DNA from: JBMOLK01 sp049325575
GTDB taxonomy: Bacteria > Bacillota > Clostridia > Acetivibrionales > Acetivibrionaceae
NCBI GenBank assembly: GCA_049325575.1
Contig: JBMOLK010000320.1
Location: forward strand, 1-33,227
Direction: 5' to 3'
Length of the DNA stretch: 33,227 nucleotides
The notes under the pieces were generated by a model. It did no database searches, had not been told where the DNA came from, and saw only the letters and a list, made by a program, of their open reading frames with translations. Below, one piece after another: positions 24,501 through 33,227 of the stretch (position 1 is the stretch's first letter; each line of letters starts with the position of its first letter). Position numbers and translations under genes: made by a program.

Positions 24501-25421
24501 ATGTTAAGAAAGCCCATTTACGCGTTATGTGCCGATAGATCAAGGCTGTCAAAGAAACACCCTAAATCGGGTGAACCTGACGAATGGTTTTCAAATCACA
24601 TCCTTCAGGGAATGGATCTTGCAGGAATATCCTTTGATTTTTTTGTAAACTGGAGAAATTACAGTCTATCGGATGAAATATGGATAAAGCGAATAGTTAG
24701 GGATGATGTGGAAAGCTGGCCGGCATGTAGTCGGGAAGTTATACAAAATGCACTTTATGAGTGTGACGGAGAGGCTTATGTAAGAAGGCTTGCGGATTTT
24801 GCATATAAACAGAGCAAGACACTTTTTTATCAGCTCTTTAAAGAATCAAAAAACTGGGATTCAAACGGTGAGACTTTAGCAGCTGTTGAAATAGCAAAAG
24901 AAGGGACTATAGAGAGAGTAACTTACTATAACCTGGATGTAATCAAAACCAGGATAAAGGACCTGTCAGGAGGGCCTGTCAAAGTCGGTGAGAAGGGCTT
25001 GATCTATAGCTCCTCAACCTTGGAGTGCTATCTATCTCGTACTGATGCAGCCTGGCCCGGAGATGTTGATCTTATCATGGTCAATGACAGAAGTGAGCCT
25101 ATAGCTTTATTGGAGTTTAAAAAGCATACAATGGAGGGAGCCATAGAGAATCAAAAGCTTTCAAACTATTATCCCAGGCCTGATGGGAGGAAATATGACA
25201 GGCTGGCAATTCTAAGGGACAATCTGGGCAAGGAACTTCCCTTTATAATAGTCTACTACCCTACAAATACTAACATAAAAAATATTAAGCTTGAGAAAAT
25301 AAAAGGTAACAGGGGGAGACTTACTGCAGATAGCCACAGGTATTGTAATGTTCCGACAAGTGAAAAGGACATGCTTGCAATAGTAAACACTGTACTTGAA
25401 ATGGCTGATTACTTGGATTAA
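24501..25421 (+). CDS. PD-(D/E)XK nuclease-fold protein, candidate restriction endonuclease
   Basis: A 306-aa protein without a family name I can give. The C-terminal half contains a PD-(D/E)XK site: GDVDLI with Asp188/Asp190, then LLEFKKH with Glu205 and Lys207, preceded by Glu175, in a strand-turn-strand setting. The N-terminal half is helical, with Trp and Asp/Glu-rich stretches. GGAGGA at 24490-24495 sets ATG 24501; an upstream ATG at 24444 has no ribosome site. It ends 27 bp before a nuclease-methyltransferase fusion and is probably co-transcribed, which supports a DNA-defence role. The target is unknown. Confidence 0.72.
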   Translation: MLRKPIYALCADRSRLSKKHPKSGEPDEWFSNHILQGMDLAGISFDFFVNWRNYSLSDEIWIKRIVRDDVESWPACSREVIQNALYECDGEAYVRRLADFAYKQSKTLFYQLFKESKNWDSNGETLAAVEIAKEGTIERVTYYNLDVIKTRIKDLSGGPVKVGEKGLIYSSSTLECYLSRTDAAWPGDVDLIMVNDRSEPIALLEFKKHTMEGAIENQKLSNYYPRPDGRKYDRLAILRDNLGKELPFIIVYYPTNTNIKNIKLEKIKGNRGRLTADSHRYCNVPTSEKDMLAIVNTVLEMADYLD

Positions 25422-25448
25422 AGTATAATTAAACTTTAGGAGGATAAT

Positions 25449-28235
25449 ATGCCTGCTATCAACTATAATGAACGAAGCTGGGCAATAGATCTGATTTCAG
25501 AAATAAACCGATGGGCACAGGAAAGATCAGTAATTATAAGGCGTGCAGGAGGGGAAAGAACCTTAAGGACCCCGGGTAAAAACTACTTTCCGGATGTACT
25601 GCTCTATGGTGATGATACATCAGGGCTTATACTGCAGGGATGGGAGCTTAAAATGCCGGATACCCCCATTTCTGACCCAGAGCTTTTAAGAAATGCAAAG
25701 GACAAGGCTATAGCCCTTGGACTAAACAGTTTTCTTGTCTGGAATGTATCTTTGGCAGTGTTATATATAATCGATGAGAAAGGTGTTGATAGGGTTTTAC
25801 ATAGGTGGAATGACCTTGCTCATATTACAGGCAGGGATCAGGTTGAGGCCTTAAGGCAGCAGTGGGTAGACACACTCTATAAGATACTTGATGACCTGGT
25901 GGATTTCTTCCGGTCTGGTACAATTAGCAGCACTTCTATTATTGACTCAATTGCAGGAGAAGGAATTGCAGACATAATCTTAAGCAATGCGGGTTCTACC
26001 GGGCAAAGGCTTAAGGAAGCCGCACGAACCAATTCAGACTTTGATGATGAAGTAACAATCTGGTGGCTTGGTGCGAAGCAGGAATATAAAGAGTATAGCG
26101 AACCCTTTACTCCTTTAGCCCGGATACTGATCCTCTCATGGATAAACAAGTTTATTTTCGCACACCTTTTAAAAAGTTTCCATGAGGCTGCAAAAGAGGT
26201 GGACGATATGACCGGGAACATTACTATACCAGAAGCTGTAGATAAAATAAAGAACATTTCTTCCAAATGTGACTTCTGGAATGTGTTTAGAACCCAACTG
26301 GGAGAAAAGTATATTCCGGATATTGTGTGGAAAAATCTTATACAATTTAATGACTTCCTGGCAGACTTAAGGCTACAGGCTGTTGACCAGTCATTAATCC
26401 AGCACATATTGGAGAATACTGTAAACAGGATAAAAAGGCGTGTAGCAGGGCAGTTTTCTACTCCTTTGGAACTGGCAGCCCTTCTGGTATCCCTTGCATT
26501 AAAGGATAAGGAAGAATCGGTGATTGATCCTTGCTGTGGTACGGGTACTATTGCACGTGCTGCCTATAACATTAAGGTATGTCACGGTATTACACCAAAA
26601 CAGGCACTTTCAAAAACCTGGGCCGGTGATAAGTTTGATTTTCAGGTTCAAATGGCTACTCTGGCTATGACTATACCGGAAAACATGGGGGAGATTATAC
26701 GTGTCTTTTGTGAGGATGCATCCCGCTTGAAATCGGGTCAGACAGTGAAACTCCACCATCCTGAAGACGGAAGAGAAGTACATGAACCTTTGCCGGAGTT
26801 CGGCTGTATAGTATCAAACCTTCCATTTGTCCAGCAGGAGGACCTGAAACATCTGAACCCAGGTCTGGCAAATGCCATCAACTCCAAGATTAAAGATATT
26901 ACAGGGGAAAAGGTATCTCTTGAGGGAAGAAGTGATTTATATGCTTATCTACCCTTTGCACTATGGTCTATATTAAAGAATAACGGTAGAATGGGTATAA
27001 TAATCTCAAACTCCTGGTTGTCCAGTGATTGGGGGATTACATTTCGCAGGCTTTTGGACAGATTCTTCAAGACAGAATATATAGTTACTTCAGGGAAGGG
27101 AAGATGGTTTGAAAATGCGGATGTAGTAACAAATATATTAATTCTAAGCAAGCGTTCAAAGGAAGATATAATAAAAGATCAGAGCATGGATGAAGCAGTA
27201 TCTTTCGTCACCTTAAACCGAACAATAAAGGATATTGCACATAGCAGCAATGACATTGATTACGATAAAATAAGAGAGCTTACAGCTCTTATCAGAACAA
27301 ATTCAGGCCAGGGTAGAGGGCTATTTACAAAGAGTACATACACAAAAAGTGAGATCAATGAATTAAGTGGATTGGGTCTTGGCTGGAATGCTTTGTTTGC
27401 AGACTGTAAATGGCTGCTTTCAGTTTCAGATAAATTAATAAAGGCTGGAAGCTTATTTGAAATAAACCGTGGTGAAAGGCGGGGCTGGGATAAAATGTTC
27501 TATCCTTCGGAGGGCCATGGAATTGAGCCTGGTCATATAAAGCCGGTACTGTTATCTTCAAAGGATATTGAGGGATTAATTACTGAAGCAAGGTCGGAAG
27601 CTTTCTGCTGTACTGCTTCAAAGGATGAGCTAAGAAGGCTTGGAGATAGTGGCGCTTTAAAATGGATAGAAAAATTTGAGAGCGGAGTTAATGAAAAGGG
27701 AGAGCCTTTGACTAAAGTTTTATCAAGACCTGGAGTTAGTTGGTATACTATGCTGCCTTCTACACTGGCAGACATGGTTATGAGCATAAACCCCGGTGAA
27801 AGGCTGTTTGTTGCAAGACTTAAGGAGCGTTCTTTTGTCAACCAGAGACTAACCAGATTTACAGCAAGGAATTCAAAGGTAAACATAGATTTGTGCCATG
27901 CCTTGATAAACAGTATACTGGGGCTGTTTTATATAGAGTCACTGGGTTTCGGGAGAGGTTTGGGTGCTCTTGATCTAAGTTCCACCAAGCTTAAAAACGG
28001 TTTATACATGTTAAACCCTGATATGCTGAGTGATGCTCAAAAGAACAATATATTATCAAGGTTTGAACTTCTTAGAAACCGTCAGGTGCTGGATCTGCCC
28101 GATGAATTGGATAAGCCGGACAGAAAAGCCTTTGATGATGCTATCCTGGAATCATACGGTATGAGAGAATATAAGGAGCAGATAGAAAGCGCACTAAGGA
28201 AGCTGTATCAGATTAGAAAGTCAGTGGGTAAGTAG
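25449..28235 (+). CDS. Type IIG-like nuclease/N6-adenine DNA methyltransferase fusion
   Basis: A 928-aa protein. The N-terminal domain has a PD-(D/E)XK site: P48-D49, then Glu66 and Lys68 (WELK). A helical linker leads to a gamma-type N6-adenine methyltransferase: GQFSTP (334-339, motif X-like), SAM-binding DPCCGTG (360-366), and motif IV as NLPF (457-460) instead of the usual NPPY/F. The C-terminal 350 residues probably form the target-recognition domain. This order is that of single-chain type IIG enzymes. TTAGGAGGA 6 bases before the ATG is a strong start. It converges on the next methyltransferase gene with 12 bp between stop codons and no terminator. The Leu in motif IV leaves catalytic activity open to question. 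Confidence 0.85.
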   Translation: MPAINYNERSWAIDLISEINRWAQERSVIIRRAGGERTLRTPGKNYFPDVLLYGDDTSGLILQGWELKMPDTPISDPELLRNAKDKAIALGLNSFLVWNVSLAVLYIIDEKGVDRVLHRWNDLAHITGRDQVEALRQQWVDTLYKILDDLVDFFRSGTISSTSIIDSIAGEGIADIILSNAGSTGQRLKEAARTNSDFDDEVTIWWLGAKQEYKEYSEPFTPLARILILSWINKFIFAHLLKSFHEAAKEVDDMTGNITIPEAVDKIKNISSKCDFWNVFRTQLGEKYIPDIVWKNLIQFNDFLADLRLQAVDQSLIQHILENTVNRIKRRVAGQFSTPLELAALLVSLALKDKEESVIDPCCGTGTIARAAYNIKVCHGITPKQALSKTWAGDKFDFQVQMATLAMTIPENMGEIIRVFCEDASRLKSGQTVKLHHPEDGREVHEPLPEFGCIVSNLPFVQQEDLKHLNPGLANAINSKIKDITGEKVSLEGRSDLYAYLPFALWSILKNNGRMGIIISNSWLSSDWGITFRRLLDRFFKTEYIVTSGKGRWFENADVVTNILILSKRSKEDIIKDQSMDEAVSFVTLNRTIKDIAHSSNDIDYDKIRELTALIRTNSGQGRGLFTKSTYTKSEINELSGLGLGWNALFADCKWLLSVSDKLIKAGSLFEINRGERRGWDKMFYPSEGHGIEPGHIKPVLLSSKDIEGLITEARSEAFCCTASKDELRRLGDSGALKWIEKFESGVNEKGEPLTKVLSRPGVSWYTMLPSTLADMVMSINPGERLFVARLKERSFVNQRLTRFTARNSKVNIDLCHALINSILGLFYIESLGFGRGLGALDLSSTKLKNGLYMLNPDMLSDAQKNNILSRFELLRNRQVLDLPDELDKPDRKAFDDAILESYGMREYKEQIESALRKLYQIRKSVGK

Positions 28236-28247
28236 AACCATAGTATA

Positions 28248-30221
28248 TTACCTTTTGTTAAAGAAGCTGTGTATAACTTCCTGCTCTATAGGGTTTATTC
28301 CGTATATATCAAATATAAGGTTGTCGATATCCTGTGAAGCCTTCGAAATAACTGCTTGATCGTTAGAAGCCGAAGCCTTGTCAACCAGATATTCAACCTT
28401 TTTAATGATGTTTTGGTCAGGTTCAATGACAGGAAGTATTTCAAGCCATGTAGGAAGATAATGATAATACCCGGCACTTATTTGGATGCCTTTATAGATT
28501 ATTCCGTATATGAAGCTAAACAGTTTGGAGTTTAACAGCCCTGTAAAATATTTAAGTGTCATTCTGGTTTTTGCCAGTTCCTGTTTTGCGAAGGCAATGG
28601 GAAACACATCCTTTGTAACCCATTCACCTTTGTGGTCGTATGCAGCTGTGATTTCAGTAGCATGCTGGCAGAGAATTATCTTTTCCTGCTCAAAGTTGGA
28701 CAGGGGAGGAAGTGGGTTGCCGGTTTCTTTTAGGGAAGCTTGATCATAGTTGATGTAATACTTATACCAGTTTATATTGTATTTGCTGACCTCACTCTTT
28801 TTTGTATAGCTTATACCTCCAAGATACTTCCTTACAAAATTGTTAGGGCTTGGAGTTATATTAAAGTCGTCTCTTACATATTGTTCACGAAGTCCTTTCT
28901 GATGAAAGGATACAGTGGAGGCAAACTGGATATAAGCTCCTATGGGATTGTTCTCTTTAAACAAGCTCGCAAGCTTCTTCTCAAAATCTCCCTTATTAGG
29001 AAGACAGAAAAATGTAGTCATGGTTCCAATTTCTTTATAAAATCTCTGGGTAACCAGGGTGGCTTTCTCACTGGAAATCAGGTCATCATACTTTTGTATT
29101 GACATTCTGGTTATGACTTTATGGTTATCATCAAGCAGCGAGTTTTGGTAACATATTACAACCGGGTACACGTCAGCTTTATGGAATATGTCCATTTGGG
29201 ACAAATCAATCAATTCAAGCATTTTATAATTGTTTATTATATATCCCCTTGTTTTTATTGCATATTTTGCAACAGTAAATTTATTAGGAAGAATCAAGCT
29301 TATCTTTCCATTGGCTCCAACCAGCCTGTTGCATTGTGCAATAAAGGCTATATATAAGTCAAAAGCACCAAATATAACTTCAGAATAGTTGCTTTTGCAT
29401 ATTTCCTTCAAGTCCCTGGGCATTTTTTTTGCTTCAAGATACGGCGGGTTGCCGATTATATAGTCAAAGCCTGAATCGAATGGGGGAAGCCTATTCTTAA
29501 TCTTTACTATTACATCCGGTTCATTTTCTTCAGAACAATTCCTTCTATTCTCAATGGAATTAGTGTTATAAACCTTGAAAGTAAGCGACGAACTTCTTAG
29601 AATAACCTCCGGTTTTAGTCTGACAGCTATTAAGTTGAATAAGTTTATTTTGGTAATTATACAAGCTGTCCTGTTTATATCAAGTCCGTAAAAGCTGTTT
29701 ACCACTGCTTCAAGTATCTTATCGTCGGGTGTATTACCACCTTCCAAAATATTAATGGTTTCATTTACAGCAGACAATATAAAGATACCTGTCCCACATG
29801 CAATATCTATAAACTTTTTCTTTATTAAGTCACTATCACTATCCATTCCAAGTCCTTTTACCATAAAGTCCACTACCTCTTTAGGGCTGTAGAACTGGCC
29901 TGTGGACTTTCTTGTACCCTTAGAGTGAATGTGCTCTTCGTAAATACGGCCAAGTATATCATGTGAAGCTGGATTAACCATTTCATCGAAAACATGAAAC
30001 GACTCATCTATGCTCCTAAACTTAAACATGTTCTTGTATAATTCTATCATCTTGTTTATCGAATTATCATTATACTTAAGCTGGTTAAGGTTGCTATAGA
30101 GTATGTTAAGCCCCAATTCCAAAACAACAAGCTCTTCAATAGCAAGATCTGTGTTATTTTTTTTATAAGTGTTGTAAAGAGAATCCCATTGTTTTGAAAA
30201 CGCATCATAGATTTTTTCCAT
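28248..30221 (-). CDS. N6-adenine DNA methyltransferase with TaqI-like C-terminal specificity domain
   Basis: A 657-aa protein. After a helical N-terminus, STGQFYSP (106-113) forms motif X, DIACGTG (139-145) binds SAM, and NPPY (258-261) is the complete catalytic motif IV. The C-terminal half, with the repeated strands and GYYHYLP near 590, resembles TaqI/Eco57I-type specificity domains (PF12950). No nuclease site is visible, so it may act as the protecting methylase for the nucleases on the other strand or as a solitary one. GGAGGT lies 8 bases before the ATG. It faces the fusion gene tail to tail. Confidence 0.88.
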   Translation of the reverse strand: MEKIYDAFSKQWDSLYNTYKKNNTDLAIEELVVLELGLNILYSNLNQLKYNDNSINKMIELYKNMFKFRSIDESFHVFDEMVNPASHDILGRIYEEHIHSKGTRKSTGQFYSPKEVVDFMVKGLGMDSDSDLIKKKFIDIACGTGIFILSAVNETINILEGGNTPDDKILEAVVNSFYGLDINRTACIITKINLFNLIAVRLKPEVILRSSSLTFKVYNTNSIENRRNCSEENEPDVIVKIKNRLPPFDSGFDYIIGNPPYLEAKKMPRDLKEICKSNYSEVIFGAFDLYIAFIAQCNRLVGANGKISLILPNKFTVAKYAIKTRGYIINNYKMLELIDLSQMDIFHKADVYPVVICYQNSLLDDNHKVITRMSIQKYDDLISSEKATLVTQRFYKEIGTMTTFFCLPNKGDFEKKLASLFKENNPIGAYIQFASTVSFHQKGLREQYVRDDFNITPSPNNFVRKYLGGISYTKKSEVSKYNINWYKYYINYDQASLKETGNPLPPLSNFEQEKIILCQHATEITAAYDHKGEWVTKDVFPIAFAKQELAKTRMTLKYFTGLLNSKLFSFIYGIIYKGIQISAGYYHYLPTWLEILPVIEPDQNIIKKVEYLVDKASASNDQAVISKASQDIDNLIFDIYGINPIEQEVIHSFFNKR

Positions 30222-30334
30222 TAACCGTACCTCCGTTTATCATACAGAGAATATTATATTATATTGTTGACCAATTTTGAAAGTAAAACTGTATATTGTC
30301 GTGAATTATCTTAGTATATATATCAAATTACTGG

Positions 30335-30363
30335 TGTTTGAGCAAGGCTTTTTTTGGTATAAT
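30335..30363 (+). promoter_or_regulatory. Promoter of the tyrosine recombinase gene
   Basis: TGTTTG (30335-30340), a 17-base spacer ending in TGG, TATAAT (30358-30363). The extended -10 compensates for a weak -35. It lies in the 228-bp gap between the divergent methyltransferase and recombinase genes, otherwise AT-rich. Confidence 0.5.
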
Positions 30364-30449
30364 TACTTTGACCTGTTTATATAAGCTTTTTGTCTTTTAA
30401 AACTTTTAGAAGGCAAGATTAAGGGTGAAGGGGAAGGCAGTGTGAAAAC

Positions 30450-31013
30450 ATGACGGTAGAACCAATAAGAGAAAACGCAAAGATTAAGAAAATGTACCAC
30501 TACTTAAAAGAAAAAGACCCCAAATATGCATTGCTGTTTAAGTTCGGTCTTAATACGGGCCTTAGAATAAGTGATATCCTTCCGGTTATGGTTAAGGATA
30601 TTTTTAATGAAGGAGGAGAGTTTCGGGACTATTTGGTTATTTGTGAGAAGAAAACCGGAAAGGAGAAGAAGATTAAGCTGAATTCTACTCTCCGGGAAGC
30701 TTTAAAGTCTTATGTCAAAAGTTTTGAACTAACGTCAGAGTGTTATATATTTTCCAGTAAGAAGGGTAACTATATTGGACGGATACAGGCTTACAGGGTG
30801 TTAAAGGAGGCTGCCGAACTTATTGGAGTGCAAAATTTCGGTACCCATAGCCTGCGTAAAACCTGGGGCTACTGGACATACAAAATCTCAAAATATAATA
30901 TTGGTCTAATCATGGACACCTTTAATCACAGTTCCCCGGCGATTACATTAAGGTATATAGGAGTTAACCAGGACCAAAAAGATGAGTTGTATTCTCTCGT
31001 ACAATTTTTATAG
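30450..31013 (+). CDS. Compact tyrosine recombinase (phage-integrase family)
   Basis: A 187-aa site-specific recombinase made almost wholly of the catalytic domain. All active-site residues are present: Arg39 (TGLRISD), a Lys near 68 (EKKTGK), His133 and Arg136 (HSLRK), His160 (FNHSS) and the nucleophile Tyr169 (LRYIG). The opening VEPIRENAKIKKM matches a short recombinase family common in Firmicutes, so it is not truncated; FimB/FimE invertases are of similar size. The ribosome site is loose (GGGGAAGG about 12 bases away). Next to a restriction-modification locus, it could mobilise the island or invert DNA; neither is shown. Confidence 0.9.
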   Translation: MTVEPIRENAKIKKMYHYLKEKDPKYALLFKFGLNTGLRISDILPVMVKDIFNEGGEFRDYLVICEKKTGKEKKIKLNSTLREALKSYVKSFELTSECYIFSSKKGNYIGRIQAYRVLKEAAELIGVQNFGTHSLRKTWGYWTYKISKYNIGLIMDTFNHSSPAITLRYIGVNQDQKDELYSLVQFL

Positions 31014-31016
31014 GGT

Positions 31017-31103
31017 TCATTCACTCGCAGTGAAAGCATAAAATGGTTTGTAAACCGGTAGGGTAACTGTACAAAGAGAGAGTTGTTTTCTCCCTTTGCA
31101 CAG
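31017..31103. repeat. Cluster of palindromes just after the recombinase gene
   Basis: TTCACT-cgc-AGTGAA (31020-31034), GGTTT-gt-AAACC (31045-31056) and a longer imperfect hairpin, CTGT-CAAAG-GAGA against TCTC-CTTTG-ACAG (31067-31103). None is followed by a T run. They lie between convergent genes and could be transcript ends or recombinase binding sites. Confidence 0.4.
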
Positions 31104-31120
31104 CAGTCCCCGATAGACCT

Positions 31121-32977
31121 TTAATATTTACCGAAATCTTTATCATCCAACGCTATCTTGGTTTTAGGGGAGGAATTTTGAGCATAGGCTTCTTCATCTT
31201 CAGTACTATTTAAATTTGCATGACCATGGGATTTTTTCTTATCCACAACATCTTCAATCATTCTAATAACATCGGAGCTCAATACATTATCCAGTCCATG
31301 AGGTCCTTTGGCTTTTTTAAGTTTAAAACGGCTTACCGAATCCTTTAGAAGATTTGCCTGACTGGACAGCTCCTCACTGGCAGATGCACTCTCTTCAGCG
31401 GTTGCCGAGTTGGTCTGAACGACCTGTGCTACTTGTGATATAGCCTGATTAACCTGGGATATCCCTGTAGCCTGCTCGTTTGATGCTATTGCTATATCTC
31501 CTACTAGGTCTGCAGCTTTTGTAACACCGTTAACAATTTTATCTAACGCTTCGGCTGTTTCATTTGCTATTTTGGTGCCAATTTCAACCTTCTTAATTGA
31601 GCCTTCGATCATTTCTGTAGTTTCCTTGGCAGCATTTGCACTTCTTGCTGCAAGATTTCTAACCTCTTCTGCAACAACTGCAAAGCCTTTACCGTGCTGC
31701 CCCGCCCTGGCTGCTTCAACGGCTGCATTAAGTGCCAGGATGTTTGTCTGGAAAGCAATTTCGTCTATTACTTTTATGATCTTTGATATATTGGCAGACG
31801 AGTCGTTGATTTCGGCCATTGCCTTGACCATGTCCTGCATTTGCCTGTTACCCTGCTCGGCATTTTCTTTTGCTGCAAGCGCCAGTTCATTTGCCTGGTT
31901 TGCATTGGTTGCATTTTGTTTTGTTTGTGCTGCTACTTCTGTCATGGAAGAAGTAATTTCTTCTATGGAGCTGGCCTGTTCAGTTGAACCCTGTGACAGA
32001 GCCTGACTGGACATGGATACCTGTCTAGCGCCTGCTGCAACCTGTCCTGCTGCAGAACTGATATTTGTAAGGATTTCATTATTCATTTCGATCATCTCGC
32101 TAAGCTTCTTTCCAAGAAGGTCATTTTCAGACTTGACCTTAACCTGAACGGTAAGGTCACCTGCAGCCATTTTTTCTGCAGCAAATGCCTGCTCCCGGAT
32201 ATTATCTATCATCTTGCTGAATGACTGCATCAGGTTACCGATTTCATCCTTTGTGGTTGCTTCGACATTTGCATTTACATCACCAACTGCAAGCTTGTCG
32301 GCCGCCTCAACAAGCTTCTTTATTGGTTTACTGATAATCATGGATATGAACAGTGCAAGGGCAATACCAGCCAACACGCATATGCCAATAAGAACAAGCA
32401 TAAATGTAAGGCTTTGATTGTATATAGAATCACTTTCTTCATAGGCATTTTTAGATAGATCCTTGTTTACATCGACCAATTGGCTCAATGTATCATCTGC
32501 AGTCTGAAAGGTCTTTGCTGCTTCGCTGTCAAGCAAGCTGACAGCTTCCTGGTTTCTGCCCTCGTATGATAAGGGCAATACCTTGTTAACACTGTTTTTA
32601 TAGGATGCCCAGTTCTCATCAAACTTTGAAAGCAGGCTCTTTTCTTCATCAGAAAGGTCCGTCGTTTTATACTTTTGGAGCATCTCTTTCATTTTTTCTT
32701 CATATGTATCCATTTTTGCCTTTATTTCATCCATTTCTGACTTTTCTGTTTTCAGCGTATAGTTATAGAGTTCACGGTTATGATAGACTAACTGCATATT
32801 TGCATTTGCAATATCTGATATAGGAACTAGATTATTGCTGTACATGTTATTTAACATACCATTTATTTTTCCCATGTTGCTTATTCCCATATAACCGATA
32901 AAGCCGGTAAGAACGGTAACAACTATAAAGCTGATTAAAAGCTTGGCACTAATCTTTAAGTTATAAAACCATTTCAT
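31121..32977 (-). CDS. Methyl-accepting chemotaxis protein (4HB sensor, HAMP)
   Basis: A 618-aa chemoreceptor. Transmembrane helix one (about 10-30) and two (about 190-212) enclose a four-helix-bundle sensor. HAMP begins with SKPIKKL and appears doubled, the second around AAGDLTVQVKV. The long signalling coiled coil has the conserved hairpin tip IAFQTNILALNAAVEAARAG and GFAVVAEEVRNLA, which binds CheW and CheA. No C-terminal CheR/B pentapeptide is seen; the tail is acidic. ATG 32977 is chosen because AAGGAGG lies 9 bases upstream; a start at 33028 lacks one. The ligand is unknown. Confidence 0.95.
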   Translation of the reverse strand: MKWFYNLKISAKLLISFIVVTVLTGFIGYMGISNMGKINGMLNNMYSNNLVPISDIANANMQLVYHNRELYNYTLKTEKSEMDEIKAKMDTYEEKMKEMLQKYKTTDLSDEEKSLLSKFDENWASYKNSVNKVLPLSYEGRNQEAVSLLDSEAAKTFQTADDTLSQLVDVNKDLSKNAYEESDSIYNQSLTFMLVLIGICVLAGIALALFISMIISKPIKKLVEAADKLAVGDVNANVEATTKDEIGNLMQSFSKMIDNIREQAFAAEKMAAGDLTVQVKVKSENDLLGKKLSEMIEMNNEILTNISSAAGQVAAGARQVSMSSQALSQGSTEQASSIEEITSSMTEVAAQTKQNATNANQANELALAAKENAEQGNRQMQDMVKAMAEINDSSANISKIIKVIDEIAFQTNILALNAAVEAARAGQHGKGFAVVAEEVRNLAARSANAAKETTEMIEGSIKKVEIGTKIANETAEALDKIVNGVTKAADLVGDIAIASNEQATGISQVNQAISQVAQVVQTNSATAEESASASEELSSQANLLKDSVSRFKLKKAKGPHGLDNVLSSDVIRMIEDVVDKKKSHGHANLNSTEDEEAYAQNSSPKTKIALDDKDFGKY

Positions 32978-33032
32978 TACGAAAGCCTCCTTGTATACTA
33001 ATTTACTTCCTAAAATCAGGTATGACAAAGTA

Positions 33033-33038
33033 ATTATA
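33033..33038 (-). promoter_or_regulatory. Candidate -10 for the chemoreceptor gene
   Basis: TATAAT on the minus strand, about 55 bases before the start codon. No convincing -35 and no SigD-type pattern was found. Confidence 0.3.
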
Positions 33039-33196
33039 GTGCTCTAACTTTAAGTTGCGCTTCTTAAGAGTGTTTTGGCGGAAATGAATTCTCCTTTCCT
33101 ATGTATTTAGTAGACTTCGAATACAGCAGAATTATTAGAACTGTTAAAATAGAAACCTACTGGAAATAAGTCCGTGAATAATTTGATTTGATACAA

Positions 33197-33222
33197 TGTA
33201 ACAATATGATTATTTTGTTACA
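33197..33222. repeat. Inverted repeat at the window edge
   Basis: TGTAACAA (33197-33204) and TTGTTACA (33215-33222) are perfect complements across 10 bases. It may be an operator or a terminator stem of a gene beyond the edge. The 250-bp stretch after the chemoreceptor start holds nothing else I recognise. Confidence 0.35.
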
Positions 33223-33227
33223 TAATA

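Noticed and set aside
28510..29357. Several plus-strand open frames opposite the second methyltransferase
   Set aside because: The minus strand carries complete methyltransferase motifs; these are shadows.
31572..32006. Plus-strand Ala/Ser-rich open frame opposite the chemoreceptor
   Set aside because: It mirrors the coiled-coil coding sequence; no start signal.
1..33227. CRISPR array, tRNA or rRNA genes, complete insertion sequence
   Set aside because: No regularly spaced repeats, no cloverleaf or rRNA signatures and no transposase gene were recognised.

Overview
The window reads as a chromosomal stretch of a low-GC Gram-positive anaerobe, most likely a member of the Clostridia. The support is strong GGAGG-type ribosome sites, lipoproteins with short lipoboxes, an AgrC-type GHKL kinase, an OmpR/HisKA two-component pair and many Clostridia-like protein families. 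No rRNA or tRNA gene was recognised, so the genus is not fixed.

Region 1 (1-12240) starts with the 3' end of a GHKL sensor kinase. After two 13-base direct repeats spaced 21 bp apart comes a tightly packed plus-strand run that looks like one operon ending at a good terminator (12210-12240). It encodes a three-gene ABC-2 exporter, a surface 5'-nucleotidase, a free-standing NRPS adenylation domain, a free-standing carrier protein, a nucleotidyltransferase-fold protein, a CYTH protein, a thymidylate-kinase-like P-loop protein, an unrecognised 369-aa protein with a possible BtrH/papain-like core, a radical SAM enzyme with a Cys-rich tail and a zinc-type dehydrogenase. My reading is an undescribed biosynthetic cluster: an amino acid is activated, loaded on the carrier, modified by redox and radical chemistry, transferred to another group (perhaps nucleotide-like) and exported. 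The product is unknown.

Region 2 (12241-17845) holds a membrane-anchored NTF2-like protein, a lipoprotein, a PhoB-like regulator with its overlapping histidine kinase, and a beta-propeller lipoprotein. Region 3 (17846-21883) is a poly-gamma-glutamate locus: a PghP-like hydrolase with its own promoter and terminator, then pgsB, pgsC and pgsA. pgsB is complete except for one in-frame TAG exactly where Bacillus PgsB has Gln.

Region 4 (21881-24280, minus strand) has a zinc-ribbon/S4 RNA-binding protein, a lipoprotein, a YidC/Oxa1 insertase far from the usual rpmH-rnpA context, and a small membrane protein. Region 5 (24501-31103) is a restriction-modification island: a stand-alone PD-(D/E)XK nuclease, a 928-aa nuclease-methyltransferase fusion, a convergent second N6-adenine methyltransferase and a compact tyrosine recombinase followed by palindromes. 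Region 6 is a methyl-accepting chemotaxis protein on the minus strand and a gene-free edge with an inverted repeat.
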